Positions 8,952-16,824 of a DNA stretch of 64,000 bases are shown here, one piece after another. Both the position numbers and the translations under genes were made by a program. Where the stretch lies: NCBI GenBank assembly GCA_963749415.1, contig CAVVMG010000001.1, positions 2,232,001 through 2,296,000 on the forward strand, given 5' to 3'. A model generated the notes under the pieces. The model was not told the origin of the DNA, searched no databases, and saw only the letters and a program-made list of their open reading frames with translations. How positions within the stretch are numbered: position 1 is the first letter of the stretch; each line of letters starts with the position of its first letter. This DNA comes from JALYNX01 sp963749415 (GTDB taxonomy: Bacteria > Actinomycetota > Acidimicrobiia > Spongiisociales > ZC4RG35).

Positions 8952-9965
8952 ATGGGCCTGATCGACGAGATCCGGGAGCAGCCGGCCGTTCTGGAGCGGG
9001 TCATCGCGGGCAACATCGAGCCGGCCCGGGAGGTAGCCGGGCTGGCGTCGAGTTGCACCCACGCGGTGGTCGCGGCCCGGGGCACCTCGGACAATGCGGC
9101 CCGCTATGCCCAATACGTCTGGGGCACCCGGAACCAGCTCTCGGTGGGGCTGACCACCCCTTCGCTCTTCTCCCTCTACGACCAGCCCCCGCTGCTCACC
9201 GATGCCCTGGTGGTCGGGATCTCCCAAAGTGGGGAGTCACCTGACATCGTCGCCGTCCTCGAGGAGGGGCGGGCCCAGAGCCGGCCGACGGTGGCCATCA
9301 CCAACGAGCCCGACTCGCCGCTGGCCAGGAATGCCGACGTGGTCGTCGACCTGATGGCGGGCGAGGAGCAGGCGGTTGCCGCCACCAAGACCTACACCGC
9401 GCAACTCGCAGTGATCGCCCTCATCTCCGATGCCATCGCCGGCCAGACCGGGTCACTGGACGGCATCCCCGGTGTGGTGGCGGCAGTCCTGGAGAGTGAG
9501 GGAGCCGCCGAGGCCGCCGCTGCGTCGTTCGCCGACATCGAGCACTGTGCGGTCTTGGGCAGGGGGTACAACCACGCCACCGCCTTCGAGTGGGCGCTCA
9601 AGCTCCAGGAGCTGACCTATGTCGTCGCTCAGCCGTTCTCGACTGCCGACTTCCTCCACGGGCCGATAGCGGTCATCGAGCCTGGCTATCCGGTGCTGGC
9701 GGTGAGCATCCGCGGCCCCACCCATGCCGATCTGGTTGCCGTCATCGACCGGGCCGTCGCCCTGGGGGCACGGGTGCTGGCGATCAGCGACGATCCCGAT
9801 CTCGGGGCAGACATGATCTCGACCATCCCCGACGAGGTCGAGGAATGGCTGACGCCGATCCCGGCGATCGTTGCGGCGCAGATCTTCGCCCACCGGCTGA
9901 CTGTGGCCCGAGGGCTCGACCCCGACCGTCCGCGGGGCCTGAGCAAGGTGACCAGGACCAACTAG
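8952..9965 (+). CDS. SIS-family glucosamine-6-phosphate deaminase (NagB-II type)
   Basis: A 337-residue protein with two sugar-isomerase (SIS) domains, equivalent to the C-terminal half of GlmS without its glutaminase domain. Landmarks are ARGTSDNAARYAQY, VGISQSGESPDIVAVLEE (phosphosugar-binding loop), LGRGYNHATAFEWALKLQE, FLHGPIAVIEPGYPV and a terminal KVTRTN. In the NagB-II/GlmD group this architecture converts glucosamine-6-phosphate to fructose-6-phosphate and ammonia. That fits its position 3 bp after nagA and in line with the GH3 hexosaminidase. An AGGGG precedes the ATG. Its stop TAG shares the palindrome CTAG with the stop of the convergent DUF4032 gene. An aminotransferase-like role is less likely without a glutaminase domain. 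Confidence 0.85.
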   Translation: MGLIDEIREQPAVLERVIAGNIEPAREVAGLASSCTHAVVAARGTSDNAARYAQYVWGTRNQLSVGLTTPSLFSLYDQPPLLTDALVVGISQSGESPDIVAVLEEGRAQSRPTVAITNEPDSPLARNADVVVDLMAGEEQAVAATKTYTAQLAVIALISDAIAGQTGSLDGIPGVVAAVLESEGAAEAAAASFADIEHCAVLGRGYNHATAFEWALKLQELTYVVAQPFSTADFLHGPIAVIEPGYPVLAVSIRGPTHADLVAVIDRAVALGARVLAISDDPDLGADMISTIPDEVEEWLTPIPAIVAAQIFAHRLTVARGLDPDRPRGLSKVTRTN

Positions 9966-11155
9966 TCGGAAAGGGCGAAGCCGGGAAAACCGGCCTCAGC
10001 CCACAAGGCAAACGCCTCATCGTTGGGCACGTCCGCCCCCCGACCCCCGGCGAGGTCGAGCCGGAACTGGAGCAGATCACAGAAGCCCTGGATCGGATCG
10101 CCATGCCAGGACTTGGCGATCCTGGCCAGCAAAGGCTCGTAGCAAGAGGTGAGCCAGGCCATGACCGACACCGACTTTCCAGTCGCCGAGGTTCGCCCCG
10201 ACTTGGCGATGTAGTAGTTGAGATCACTGAGGATGTGCCGTGCCTGGTTCTCGGAGGCTTCGATCCCGGTCAACTCGCGGAGACGCTGGCTGTGGAATGT
10301 GCGCCCTCCGACCCTGGCCCTCATCCGCACCAGGTCACCCTGGCCTACGGGTGCGAGGTCGACATCGGCCACCGAGAATCCGAGCTCATTGAGGCGGGCG
10401 ATGCGTTCCCGGATCTGGTACCGCTCGTTGGCCGACACGACCAGGTCTTCGTTCAACTCCGCCCAGAGGCCGAGGTAGCGGCGCTCCACGTCGTCCCCGA
10501 GGGAGAGGTCGGCCTCGTCCATCTCGATGCCGCTCTCGGCGGCGATGTCGGCCATCTCTCCAGCGAGATTCTCCTTCATGATCGCCAGGTCGTGGGCCCG
10601 CTGGCCATCGGAGAGGGAGGGGTGCAGCTCGGAGGTCTCGGCGTCGATCATGATCGCCTCGATTGCCCCCGCGTCGTAGCGGTATAGGACATTGGACAGC
10701 GAGCAGTCACCCCAGAAGCACCCGGCCAGGTGAAGGTCGACGAGGAGCCCGGCGATGGCATCCAGGAGTTGGCCCCGGCGTCGGCCGAAACCAGGGCCGC
10801 TCACCAGTTGCCGGTAGGGAAAGGAATGGTCGACGTACCTGGTGATTACCGCCGCCGACTGCTCCGAACGCTGGTCGAGCCAGGCCCTGGACACCAGGCC
10901 GGCCGGCGTTGCCGCGAGATTGGTCTGCTCCTCCAGGGCACGGAGCACGGCGAACTCCGACGATGCCGACAGGCGGGGCAGTTCCTTGATGGCATAGACG
11001 CCCTCGTCATAGGCGACGAAGAGCACGGGATGCCTGTGAATGCCCTCCGGCATCTCCACAACTCGATCGACGGTCCAATCGCCGATGGGCTCGCCCCACG
11101 GAAGGTCGAGGAAGTCGGGGTTGCCGGGTCGGATCTGGAGATGCGGTGTGCCCAT
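9962..11155 (-). CDS. DUF4032 protein, kinase-like fold
   Basis: A 397-residue protein of the DUF4032 family. The centre reads LHLAGCFWGDCSLSNVLYRYDAGAIEAIMIDAETSE, which resembles the catalytic GDxSxxN and metal-binding IDxE loops of lipopolysaccharide-kinase-like and aminoglycoside-kinase-like folds. The N-terminal YDEGVYAIKELP could supply the nucleotide lysine. The C-terminal half (about 250-397) is helical and specific to DUF4032. The substrate is unknown. It starts inside the ROK kinase stop (ATGA at 11153-11157), so the two sugar-kinase-like genes are translationally coupled. It converges on the NagB-II gene, sharing the stop tetramer CTAG. The kinase idea is inference from motifs. Confidence 0.82.
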   Translation of the reverse strand: MGTPHLQIRPGNPDFLDLPWGEPIGDWTVDRVVEMPEGIHRHPVLFVAYDEGVYAIKELPRLSASSEFAVLRALEEQTNLAATPAGLVSRAWLDQRSEQSAAVITRYVDHSFPYRQLVSGPGFGRRRGQLLDAIAGLLVDLHLAGCFWGDCSLSNVLYRYDAGAIEAIMIDAETSELHPSLSDGQRAHDLAIMKENLAGEMADIAAESGIEMDEADLSLGDDVERRYLGLWAELNEDLVVSANERYQIRERIARLNELGFSVADVDLAPVGQGDLVRMRARVGGRTFHSQRLRELTGIEASENQARHILSDLNYYIAKSGRTSATGKSVSVMAWLTSCYEPLLARIAKSWHGDPIQGFCDLLQFRLDLAGGRGADVPNDEAFALWAEAGFPGFALSD

Positions 11156-12021
11156 CAGGACCGTGCATTGTCGGCGATGACCAGCGCCCCGGCCAACCCA
11201 GCTAGATCGCCCAGCCCTGCGGGAACCACGAAGCCATCGCGGTGCTCGTCGAGACCCGGGTAACCGGCCAGTTGCTCCCAGAGCTGACGCTGGATCGAGG
11301 CAATCAAGCCGGGAAGGCCGGCCACCCCGCCCCCGATCACCACCAGTCGAGGAGAGAGGGTGTAGAGGATGCTCCTGATCCCCTGGGCCAGGTAGAAACC
11401 TGCGAGATCGGCCATGCGCTCCGTGATGTTGTCCCGGTCGGGGCCATATCTCGCCTCCAGGGCGGGACCGCTGGCCATCCCCTCCAGGCAGTCGCCGTGA
11501 TAGGCACAGACTCCATCAAAATGGTCGTCCGGACGTCGCTGGACCACGACGTGACCCATCTCGGGATGGGCTAGCCCTTGCACCAACTGCCCCGACGACA
11601 CGGCGCCGCCACCGATCCCGGTCCCCACGGTGAGATAGACGAAGTCGTCCACCCCGCGCGCCGCTCCCCACCGCCCCTCCCCGAGAGCGGCGCCGTTGAC
11701 ATCGGTGTCGAGCCCAACCGGGATGCCGAGCGCCTCATGCACCGGTCGAACCAACTGGACATTGGACCATCCCGGTTTGGTGGTGTTCGTCACCTGGCCA
11801 AACTCGGCCCGATCGGGCCTCAGCTCGAGCGGGCCAAAACTGGCGATCCCGATCGAATCGAGACCCTGGCGACGGCGCAGCAAGTCGATGATTCGTGACA
11901 GCGTCTCGTCTGGCCCCGTGGTCGGAATCCGCTCGACATCGGTCAGCGATCCGGCTTCATCACCGAACCCGACGAGGGCTTTGGTGCCTCCGAGTTCTAC
12001 GACGCCGAACATGGCGGGCAT
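11155..12021 (-). CDS. ROK-family sugar kinase, fructokinase-like
   Basis: A 288-residue ROK kinase. It begins MFGVVELGGTKALVGFGDE (phosphate loop). It has the catalytic Asp in LDTDVNGAALGEGRWGAARG, the glycine loop LTVGTGIGGGAVSSG, and the zinc site HPEMGHVVVQ plus CAYHGDCLEGMASGPAL. The CxxHxxCLEGxASG signature is characteristic of bacterial fructokinases of this family. The neighbouring amino-sugar genes leave N-acetylglucosamine kinase as an alternative. Two ATGs (12021 and 12012) are possible and neither has a clear ribosome site. It is divergent from the ilvB leader and coupled to DUF4032. Confidence 0.85.
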   Translation of the reverse strand: MPAMFGVVELGGTKALVGFGDEAGSLTDVERIPTTGPDETLSRIIDLLRRRQGLDSIGIASFGPLELRPDRAEFGQVTNTTKPGWSNVQLVRPVHEALGIPVGLDTDVNGAALGEGRWGAARGVDDFVYLTVGTGIGGGAVSSGQLVQGLAHPEMGHVVVQRRPDDHFDGVCAYHGDCLEGMASGPALEARYGPDRDNITERMADLAGFYLAQGIRSILYTLSPRLVVIGGGVAGLPGLIASIQRQLWEQLAGYPGLDEHRDGFVVPAGLGDLAGLAGALVIADNARS

Positions 12022-12070
12022 TCAACAAGCTCAAGCCCGGCTCGCAGCGCACCGATCCCTATTGGTGACC

Positions 12071-12099
12071 TTGACATCCCGCTGACCAGGGTGTTTACT
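12071..12099 (+). promoter_or_regulatory. SigA-type promoter of the ilvB leader
   Basis: A perfect -35 box TTGACA (12071-12076) is followed, after exactly 17 bp, by TTTACT (12094-12099) as -10. The leader-peptide ATG lies 10 nt after the -10, so transcription should begin within a few bases of it and the leader is probably translated from a leaderless or nearly leaderless mRNA. Confidence 0.8.
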
Positions 12100-12109
12100 C
12101 ACACGACAC

Positions 12110-12154
12110 ATGAAGCAGGACTTCGCCGCCGACGTAACCCTTCTTATCGAGTAG
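12110..12154 (+). CDS. Branched-chain amino acid leader peptide of ilvBN
   Basis: A 14-codon open frame reads MKQDFAADVTLLIE then TAG. The last six sense codons are Val-Thr-Leu-Leu-Ile-Glu, a run of branched-chain residues plus their precursor threonine. It lies just downstream of a strong promoter and 26 nt upstream of a terminator hairpin in front of acetolactate synthase. This is the classical layout for ribosome-mediated attenuation: a ribosome stalled at Val/Leu/Ile codons would favour an antiterminator. Leader-peptide control of ilvB is known in actinobacteria such as Corynebacterium. The peptide is read directly from the sequence; the control mechanism is inferred. Confidence 0.82.
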   Translation: MKQDFAADVTLLIE

Positions 12155-12178
12155 CGCGCGCCGTCCACTGCGTGCGCT
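12153..12178 (+). promoter_or_regulatory. Leader stem-loop (pause or competing hairpin)
   Basis: AGCGCGCG (12153-12160) can pair with CGTGCGCT (12171-12178), forming an 8-bp stem with one G-U pair and a 10-nt loop. It begins inside the leader peptide stop codon TAG, so a ribosome finishing the leader would melt or block it. This is the position expected for a pause or anti-antiterminator element. I could not identify a convincing antiterminator partner for the terminator arm by eye. Confidence 0.55.
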
Positions 12179-12180
12179 CG

Positions 12181-12204
12181 ACCCTCCCGCCCGGAGGGTT
12201 TTTT
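12181..12204 (+). terminator. Intrinsic terminator/attenuator before ilvB
   Basis: ACCCTCC (12181-12187) and GGAGGGT (12193-12199) form a 7-bp stem with loop CGCCC, followed immediately by six Ts. It ends 11 bp before the ilvB ATG and lies inside the transcript started at the ilvB leader promoter, so it can only act as an attenuator of ilvBN and possibly the whole ilvBN-leuABCD run. Confidence 0.85.
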
Positions 12205-12215
12205 GTTGAAAGATC

Positions 12216-13934
12216 ATGAGCGAGAAGCCATACACCGGATCCAACTCACTGCTCCGCAGCCTCGAGCACGAGGGTGTCGAGCTGGTTTTCGGCGTGCCCG
12301 GAGGAGCGATCCTTCCCGCCTATGACCCTCTGGTGGACAGCCCGATTCGTCACATCCTGGCTCGCCACGAGCAAGGCGCGGGCCACATGGCCGAGGGCTT
12401 CGCCCAGGCCAGTGGCAGGGTCGGAGTGGTGATGGCCACATCCGGGCCCGGTGCCACCAACCTGATCACGCCTCTTCAGAACGCCCTCATGGACTCCACG
12501 CCCCTGGTGGCGATCACGGGCCAGGTCCCGACCACTGCCATTGGGTCGGACGCTTTCCAGGAGGCCTACACCACAGGCCTCGCCATGCACTGCACCAAGC
12601 ACTCCTATCTGGTGACCGACGCCGACGAGATCCCGGACATCATCCACCAGGCGTTCCACATCGCCTCCACCGGACGCCCTGGACCGGTCCTCGTCGACCT
12701 CCCCAAAGACATCCTCAACCAGCGGACCAGCTGGCGCGAGCCGGTGAGCACCAAGCTCCCCGGGTACAAGCCGACTACCAAGGGCCATCCCATCCAGATC
12801 AGGGCGGCGATCGATCTGATCGAAGCGGCAGAGCGTCCGGTCCTCTATGTGGGTGGCGGGGTGATCAAGGCCGGGGCTGCCCCCGAGCTGCTCGCCTTCG
12901 CCGAAAGCGCGAACGCACCGGTGGTCACCACCCTGATGGCTCGTGGGGCGTTCCCCGATGACCATCCGCTGGCACTGGGAATGCCCGGGATGCACGGCTT
13001 GTACACCGCGACGACGGCGATCCAGAAGTCCGATGTGCTGGTCAGCCTCGGCGCCCGGTTCGACGATCGGGTCACCGGCGACCCTGCTGCCTTCGCCCCC
13101 GACGCCAAGATCATCCACATCGATGTCGACCCCGCCGAGATCGGGAAGGTTCGCAAGGCAGACGTTCCGATCGTCGGCGACGCCCGTTGGGTGCTTCAGC
13201 ACCTGCTCGAAGCGTTGACCGCCCATCGCGGAGCGTCACCGGCCCCAGAACGGGCCGCGTGGTTCTCCCAAATCGAGGCATGGAAGGAGAGCCATCCCCT
13301 GGCCTACGACCAGGAGCCCGACGGCCCGATCAAGGTCCAGCATTTCATCGAGCGCCTCCATGCCCTCACCGGCGGCGAGGCGGTCATCGCCGCCGGGGTC
13401 GGCCAGCATCAGATGTGGGCTTCCCAGTTCTGGGGATTCACCGAGCCGCGTAGCTGGGTCAACTCGGGAGGACTGGGGACCATGGGCTTCGCAGTGCCTG
13501 CCGCCATCGGCGCCAAGGCTGCTCGTCCTGATGACTTGGTTTATGGCCTGGACGGCGATGGCTGCTTCCAGATGACCTGTCAGGAGCTGATCACCGCCTC
13601 CACAGAGAACATTCCCGTGAAGATCGCTGTGTTCAACAACGGCGGTTACGGAATGGTCAAGCAGTGGCAGAACCTGTTCTACGGGGGGCGCCTCTCGGCG
13701 GTGGACCTGACCACCCACACTCCTGACTACCCGATGCTGGCAGAGGCGATGGGGTGCGTCGGCCTCCGCGTCGACCATCCGTCCGAGATCGACCCGGCAA
13801 TCGAAAAATCGCTGTCGGTGAACGACCGGCCCGTCGTGCTCGAAGTCGTGGTCGACACCGAGGAGATGTGCTTCCCGATGGTGCCCGCCGGTGGCTCTAA
13901 CGATCGGATCGTCATGAGCCGGGACGAATTCTGA
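12216..13934 (+). CDS. ilvB: Acetolactate synthase, large (catalytic) subunit
   Basis: A 572-residue thiamine-diphosphate enzyme that condenses two pyruvates, or pyruvate and 2-oxobutyrate, as the first common step of branched-chain amino acid synthesis. The pyrimidine-domain Glu is in ILARHEQGAGHMAEGFA, followed by TSGPGATNLITPL. The central FAD domain has RFDDRVTGD. The pyrophosphate domain carries GDGCFQMTCQELITA...NNGGYGMVKQWQ, the GDG-N-N Mg2+ motif. ATG 12216 follows the attenuator. The stop overlaps the ilvN start (TGATG), typical of this subunit pair. Its length is normal for the family. Confidence 0.97.
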   Translation: MSEKPYTGSNSLLRSLEHEGVELVFGVPGGAILPAYDPLVDSPIRHILARHEQGAGHMAEGFAQASGRVGVVMATSGPGATNLITPLQNALMDSTPLVAITGQVPTTAIGSDAFQEAYTTGLAMHCTKHSYLVTDADEIPDIIHQAFHIASTGRPGPVLVDLPKDILNQRTSWREPVSTKLPGYKPTTKGHPIQIRAAIDLIEAAERPVLYVGGGVIKAGAAPELLAFAESANAPVVTTLMARGAFPDDHPLALGMPGMHGLYTATTAIQKSDVLVSLGARFDDRVTGDPAAFAPDAKIIHIDVDPAEIGKVRKADVPIVGDARWVLQHLLEALTAHRGASPAPERAAWFSQIEAWKESHPLAYDQEPDGPIKVQHFIERLHALTGGEAVIAAGVGQHQMWASQFWGFTEPRSWVNSGGLGTMGFAVPAAIGAKAARPDDLVYGLDGDGCFQMTCQELITASTENIPVKIAVFNNGGYGMVKQWQNLFYGGRLSAVDLTTHTPDYPMLAEAMGCVGLRVDHPSEIDPAIEKSLSVNDRPVVLEVVVDTEEMCFPMVPAGGSNDRIVMSRDEF

Positions 13935-14443
13935 TGCAGCACACCCTCACCGTGCTCGTGGAGAACAAGCCCGGTGTCCTGGCCCGGGTCTCCGCCATGT
14001 TCTCCAACCGGGGCTTCAACATTCACTCGCTGGCGGTAGGGCCGACCCACGTCGAGGGTCGTTCCCGGATCACGTTGGTGGTGGATGCCCCCGAGTTGGA
14101 GCAGCTCACGAAGCAGTTGAACAAGCTGGTCAACGTGATCAAAGTCCAGGAGTTGGAGCCAAGCGCGGCGTTGGAGCGGGAGGTGATGATCGCCCGCATC
14201 CGATCCGATCCTGTGAACCGCGGGGAGATCCGCGACACCGCATCACTCTTCGACGCCAAGGTGATAGATCTCGGGGCAGGCTCGATCACGTTCGAGGTTT
14301 CGGGCAGTCCAGCCCATCTCAGCTCCTTCCTGGACCACATGACGAGCTACGGGATACTCGATCTGGTCAAGTCGGGGCGGATTGCCATGCGCCGTGAGTC
14401 CGAGATCAGCCCGTCCACGGCAACGGCTGCGGTCTCCTCATGA
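13934..14443 (+). CDS. ilvN: Acetolactate synthase, small (regulatory) subunit
   Basis: A 169-residue regulatory subunit that activates IlvB and gives valine feedback control. The N-terminal ACT domain starts HTLTVLVENKPGVLARVSAMFSNRGFNI, followed by HSLAVGPTHVEGRSRITLVV. A C-terminal domain (about 80-160, VNRGEIRDTASLFDAKVID) completes the normal length. The ATG shares its A with the ilvB stop. The end is unusual: the ATG of a 16-residue Leu-rich leader peptide overlaps its TGA, so ribosomes finishing ilvN can restart on the leuA leader. Confidence 0.96.
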   Translation: MQHTLTVLVENKPGVLARVSAMFSNRGFNIHSLAVGPTHVEGRSRITLVVDAPELEQLTKQLNKLVNVIKVQELEPSAALEREVMIARIRSDPVNRGEIRDTASLFDAKVIDLGAGSITFEVSGSPAHLSSFLDHMTSYGILDLVKSGRIAMRRESEISPSTATAAVSS

Positions 14444-14490
14444 CGCGGTCGGCATCTCTCCACGCACTCGGGGCTCTCGCCCTTAGCTAG
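14440..14490 (+). CDS. Leu-rich leader peptide between ilvN and leuA
   Basis: A 16-codon frame MTRSASLHALGALALS starts at an ATG overlapping the ilvN TGA (ATGA) and ends at TAG 14488-14490. Four of its last ten sense codons are leucine (CTC, CTC, CTC, CTT). The next 64 nt before leuA can form alternative stems: TAGCCGG near 14488 with CCGG-GCTA near 14512-14521, or GTGGG near 14494 with CCCAC near 14533. No T-run follows, so control would be translational or Rho-dependent rather than by an intrinsic terminator. Leucine leader peptides are known before leuA in several bacteria. No promoter is visible inside ilvN, so this looks like an internal, coupled attenuator. Confidence 0.7.
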   Translation: MTRSASLHALGALALS

Positions 14491-14554
14491 CCGGTGGGTC
14501 GACGCGGCCTGCCGGCGCTACAGGACGCAACCCCACAAGAGCATTGGAGCAGAC

Positions 14555-15748
14555 ATGCAGGACCAGGTAAGGATCTTCGACAGCACTCTCAGAGACGGCG
14601 AGCAGGCGCCCGGGATCGCCCTCGACCCCGACCAGAAGGTCGAGATCGCCACTCAACTGGCCCGCCTCGGAGTCGACATCATCGAGGCCGGGTTTCCCGC
14701 GTCATCCCCGGGGGACTTCGAAGCCGTCTCCCGAATCGCCCGCCAAGTGGAGGGCCCGACAATCGCCGCCCTGGCCCGAGCCCGGGCAGGGGACATCGAC
14801 CGCGCCTGGGAGGCGATCCGACACTCGGCCCACCCCCGAATCCACGTGTTCCTCGCCACCTCGCCCATCCACATGGAGCACAAGCTCGGGATGCGACCGG
14901 AACAGGTCCTGAGGGCGGTCAGGGACGGGGTGGAGCGCGCCCGGAGCTTGTCTCCCGATGTCGAGTACTCCCCCGAAGACGCCACCCGCTCCGATCCCGA
15001 CTTCGTGGTCGAAGTTTGCGCCGCCGCGGTGGCGGCCGGGGCAACCACCATCAACATTCCGGACACGGTCGGCTACGCCACACCGTCCGACTACGGGGCA
15101 CTGATTGGCCGTGTTGTCGCCGAGGTGAAAGGTGACGACGAGGCGATGACCATCTCCACCCATTGCCACAACGACCTCGGACTGGCAGTCGCCAACTCGC
15201 TGGCCGCGGTGGAGAACGGGGCTCGCCAGGTGGAAGGAGCCATCAATGGCATCGGCGAGCGGGCAGGGAACACCTCCATCGAGGAGGTGGTGATGGCTCT
15301 GAAGGTACGGGGCGATGCCTATGGGGTCGATGTGGGCATCGTCACCGAGGAGATCTACGAGACCTCCCGCCTCGTCGCCGAGACCACGGGCTATCCGGTC
15401 CAGTACAACAAGGCAGTGGTCGGGCGAAACGCCTTTGCTCACGAGTCCGGCATCCATCAGCACGGCGTGCTTCGCCACAGGACCACGTATGAGATCATGG
15501 ATCCCGTGGCGGTCGGTGTGACCTCGTCCATCGTTATCGGGAAGCACTCGGGACGGGCCGCCTTTCACCACTCGCTTTCGGCGATGGGTATCGAGTTGAG
15601 TGATCCCGCATTCGAGAAGTCATTCGAGAGGATGAAGGAAGTGGCCGATCGGACCGGTGCCCTGAGCGACGATCAGATTCGACGGATCGTGGAAGAGATC
15701 GTGTCGGGCCTCGAGATGCTGGACGGCGTGGCGGCGTCCTTCGGATGA
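14555..15748 (+). CDS. leuA: 2-isopropylmalate synthase lacking the regulatory domain
   Basis: A 397-residue DRE-TIM enzyme that condenses acetyl-CoA with 2-oxoisovalerate, the first committed step to leucine. The N-terminus VRIFDSTLRDGEQAPG is the metal and 2-oxoacid site, ISTHCHNDLGLAVANSLA supplies the HxH metal ligands, and GINGIGERAGN-like INGIGERAGNTSIEEVV is typical of LeuA. FAHESGIHQHGVL covers the end of the catalytic region. The protein stops at about 397 residues and overlaps leuB as ATGA, so the C-terminal leucine-binding allosteric domain (roughly residues 400-520 in most LeuA) is absent rather than frameshifted. Homocitrate or citramalate synthase is possible in isolation, but leuBCD follow directly. 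Confidence 0.9.
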   Translation: MQDQVRIFDSTLRDGEQAPGIALDPDQKVEIATQLARLGVDIIEAGFPASSPGDFEAVSRIARQVEGPTIAALARARAGDIDRAWEAIRHSAHPRIHVFLATSPIHMEHKLGMRPEQVLRAVRDGVERARSLSPDVEYSPEDATRSDPDFVVEVCAAAVAAGATTINIPDTVGYATPSDYGALIGRVVAEVKGDDEAMTISTHCHNDLGLAVANSLAAVENGARQVEGAINGIGERAGNTSIEEVVMALKVRGDAYGVDVGIVTEEIYETSRLVAETTGYPVQYNKAVVGRNAFAHESGIHQHGVLRHRTTYEIMDPVAVGVTSSIVIGKHSGRAAFHHSLSAMGIELSDPAFEKSFERMKEVADRTGALSDDQIRRIVEEIVSGLEMLDGVAASFG

Positions 15749-16824
15749 CGGCCCACCGCATCGCGGTCGTCCCCGGCGACGGCACCGGGCCGGAAGTCGT
15801 GTCCGAAGCAGTGAAGGTGATCGACCACGCGGCGTCGGTGTTCGGATTCGAGGTGGACTACACCCCCCACGACATAGGTGGCGGCCGTTACCTCCGCACC
15901 GGTGAGACCCTCACCGGGTCTGACCTCGAGGCGCTGAGCTCGGTAGACGCCATCCTGTTCGGTGCGATCGGGCATCCTGAGGTGCCTCCCGGCATCCTCG
16001 AGCAGGACATCCTCCTCAGGCTGCGACGCGAGCTCGACCTCTACATCAACCTGCGCCCGGTGAAGCTCCACCCTGGGGTGAACAGCCCGCTGCGTGACGT
16101 GGAGCCTTCCGAAGTCGACTTCATCGTGGTCCGCGAGAACAGCGAAGGGCTGTATGTCGGCGCCGGCGAGTTCACCGCGAAGGGATCGCCTTTCGAAGTT
16201 GCGGTCCAGCAGTCGGTGAACAGCCGATTCGGAGTCGAACGCTGCATCAGGTATGCCTTCGACCTGGCGCGGGCCCGACCCCGTCGCCACCTCACCCTCT
16301 GCGGGAAGACCAACGTCCTCACCTTTGCCTGGGATCTGTGGGCCCGGGTGTTCGACGAAGTCGCAGGCGAGTATCCGGATATCGACACGGCCTATGCCCA
16401 CGTCGATGCCACCTGTCTCTGGATGGTGGAGGATCCTGGCCGGTTCGACGTCATCGTGACCGACAACATGTTCGGTGACATCATCACGGATCTCGCCGCT
16501 GCAATTCAGGGCGGGATGGGCATTGCGTCTGGAGCCAACCTCAACCCGAATGGTGTGTCGATGTTCGAGCCGATCGGGGGGACCGCTCCTGGGTTCGAGG
16601 GGACCGGCCAGATCAACCCCTTGGCCGCGATCGGCGCCGCCGGGATGCTTCTCGACCATGTAGGCGAGGCTGAAGCCGGAGCCGCGGTCGAGCGTGCAGT
16701 CGGCGCCGTCGCCGGTTCGCTCCCCTCGCTCCGTGCAGGGAAGATGGGGGCAACCACTTCCGAGGTCGGCGACCGGGTGATCGGCCTGGTGACCGGTCCG
16801 GTGTCGGTGGAGGTCGCCACTTGA
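15745..16824 (+). CDS. leuB: 3-isopropylmalate dehydrogenase
   Basis: A 359-residue beta-decarboxylating dehydrogenase. It begins RIAVVPGDGTGPEVVSEAVKV. The substrate-loop region reads LRRELDLYINLRPVKLHPG, then VRENSEGLYVGAGE. The Mg2+-binding part is DVIVTDNMFGDIITDLAAAIQGGMG, followed by the NAD loop EPIGGTAPGFEGTGQINPLA. It oxidises and decarboxylates 3-isopropylmalate to 2-oxoisocaproate. The start overlaps leuA as ATGA and the stop overlaps leuC as TTGA, so leuABCD is continuously coupled. Length and motifs are normal. Confidence 0.96.
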   Translation: MTAHRIAVVPGDGTGPEVVSEAVKVIDHAASVFGFEVDYTPHDIGGGRYLRTGETLTGSDLEALSSVDAILFGAIGHPEVPPGILEQDILLRLRRELDLYINLRPVKLHPGVNSPLRDVEPSEVDFIVVRENSEGLYVGAGEFTAKGSPFEVAVQQSVNSRFGVERCIRYAFDLARARPRRHLTLCGKTNVLTFAWDLWARVFDEVAGEYPDIDTAYAHVDATCLWMVEDPGRFDVIVTDNMFGDIITDLAAAIQGGMGIASGANLNPNGVSMFEPIGGTAPGFEGTGQINPLAAIGAAGMLLDHVGEAEAGAAVERAVGAVAGSLPSLRAGKMGATTSEVGDRVIGLVTGPVSVEVAT

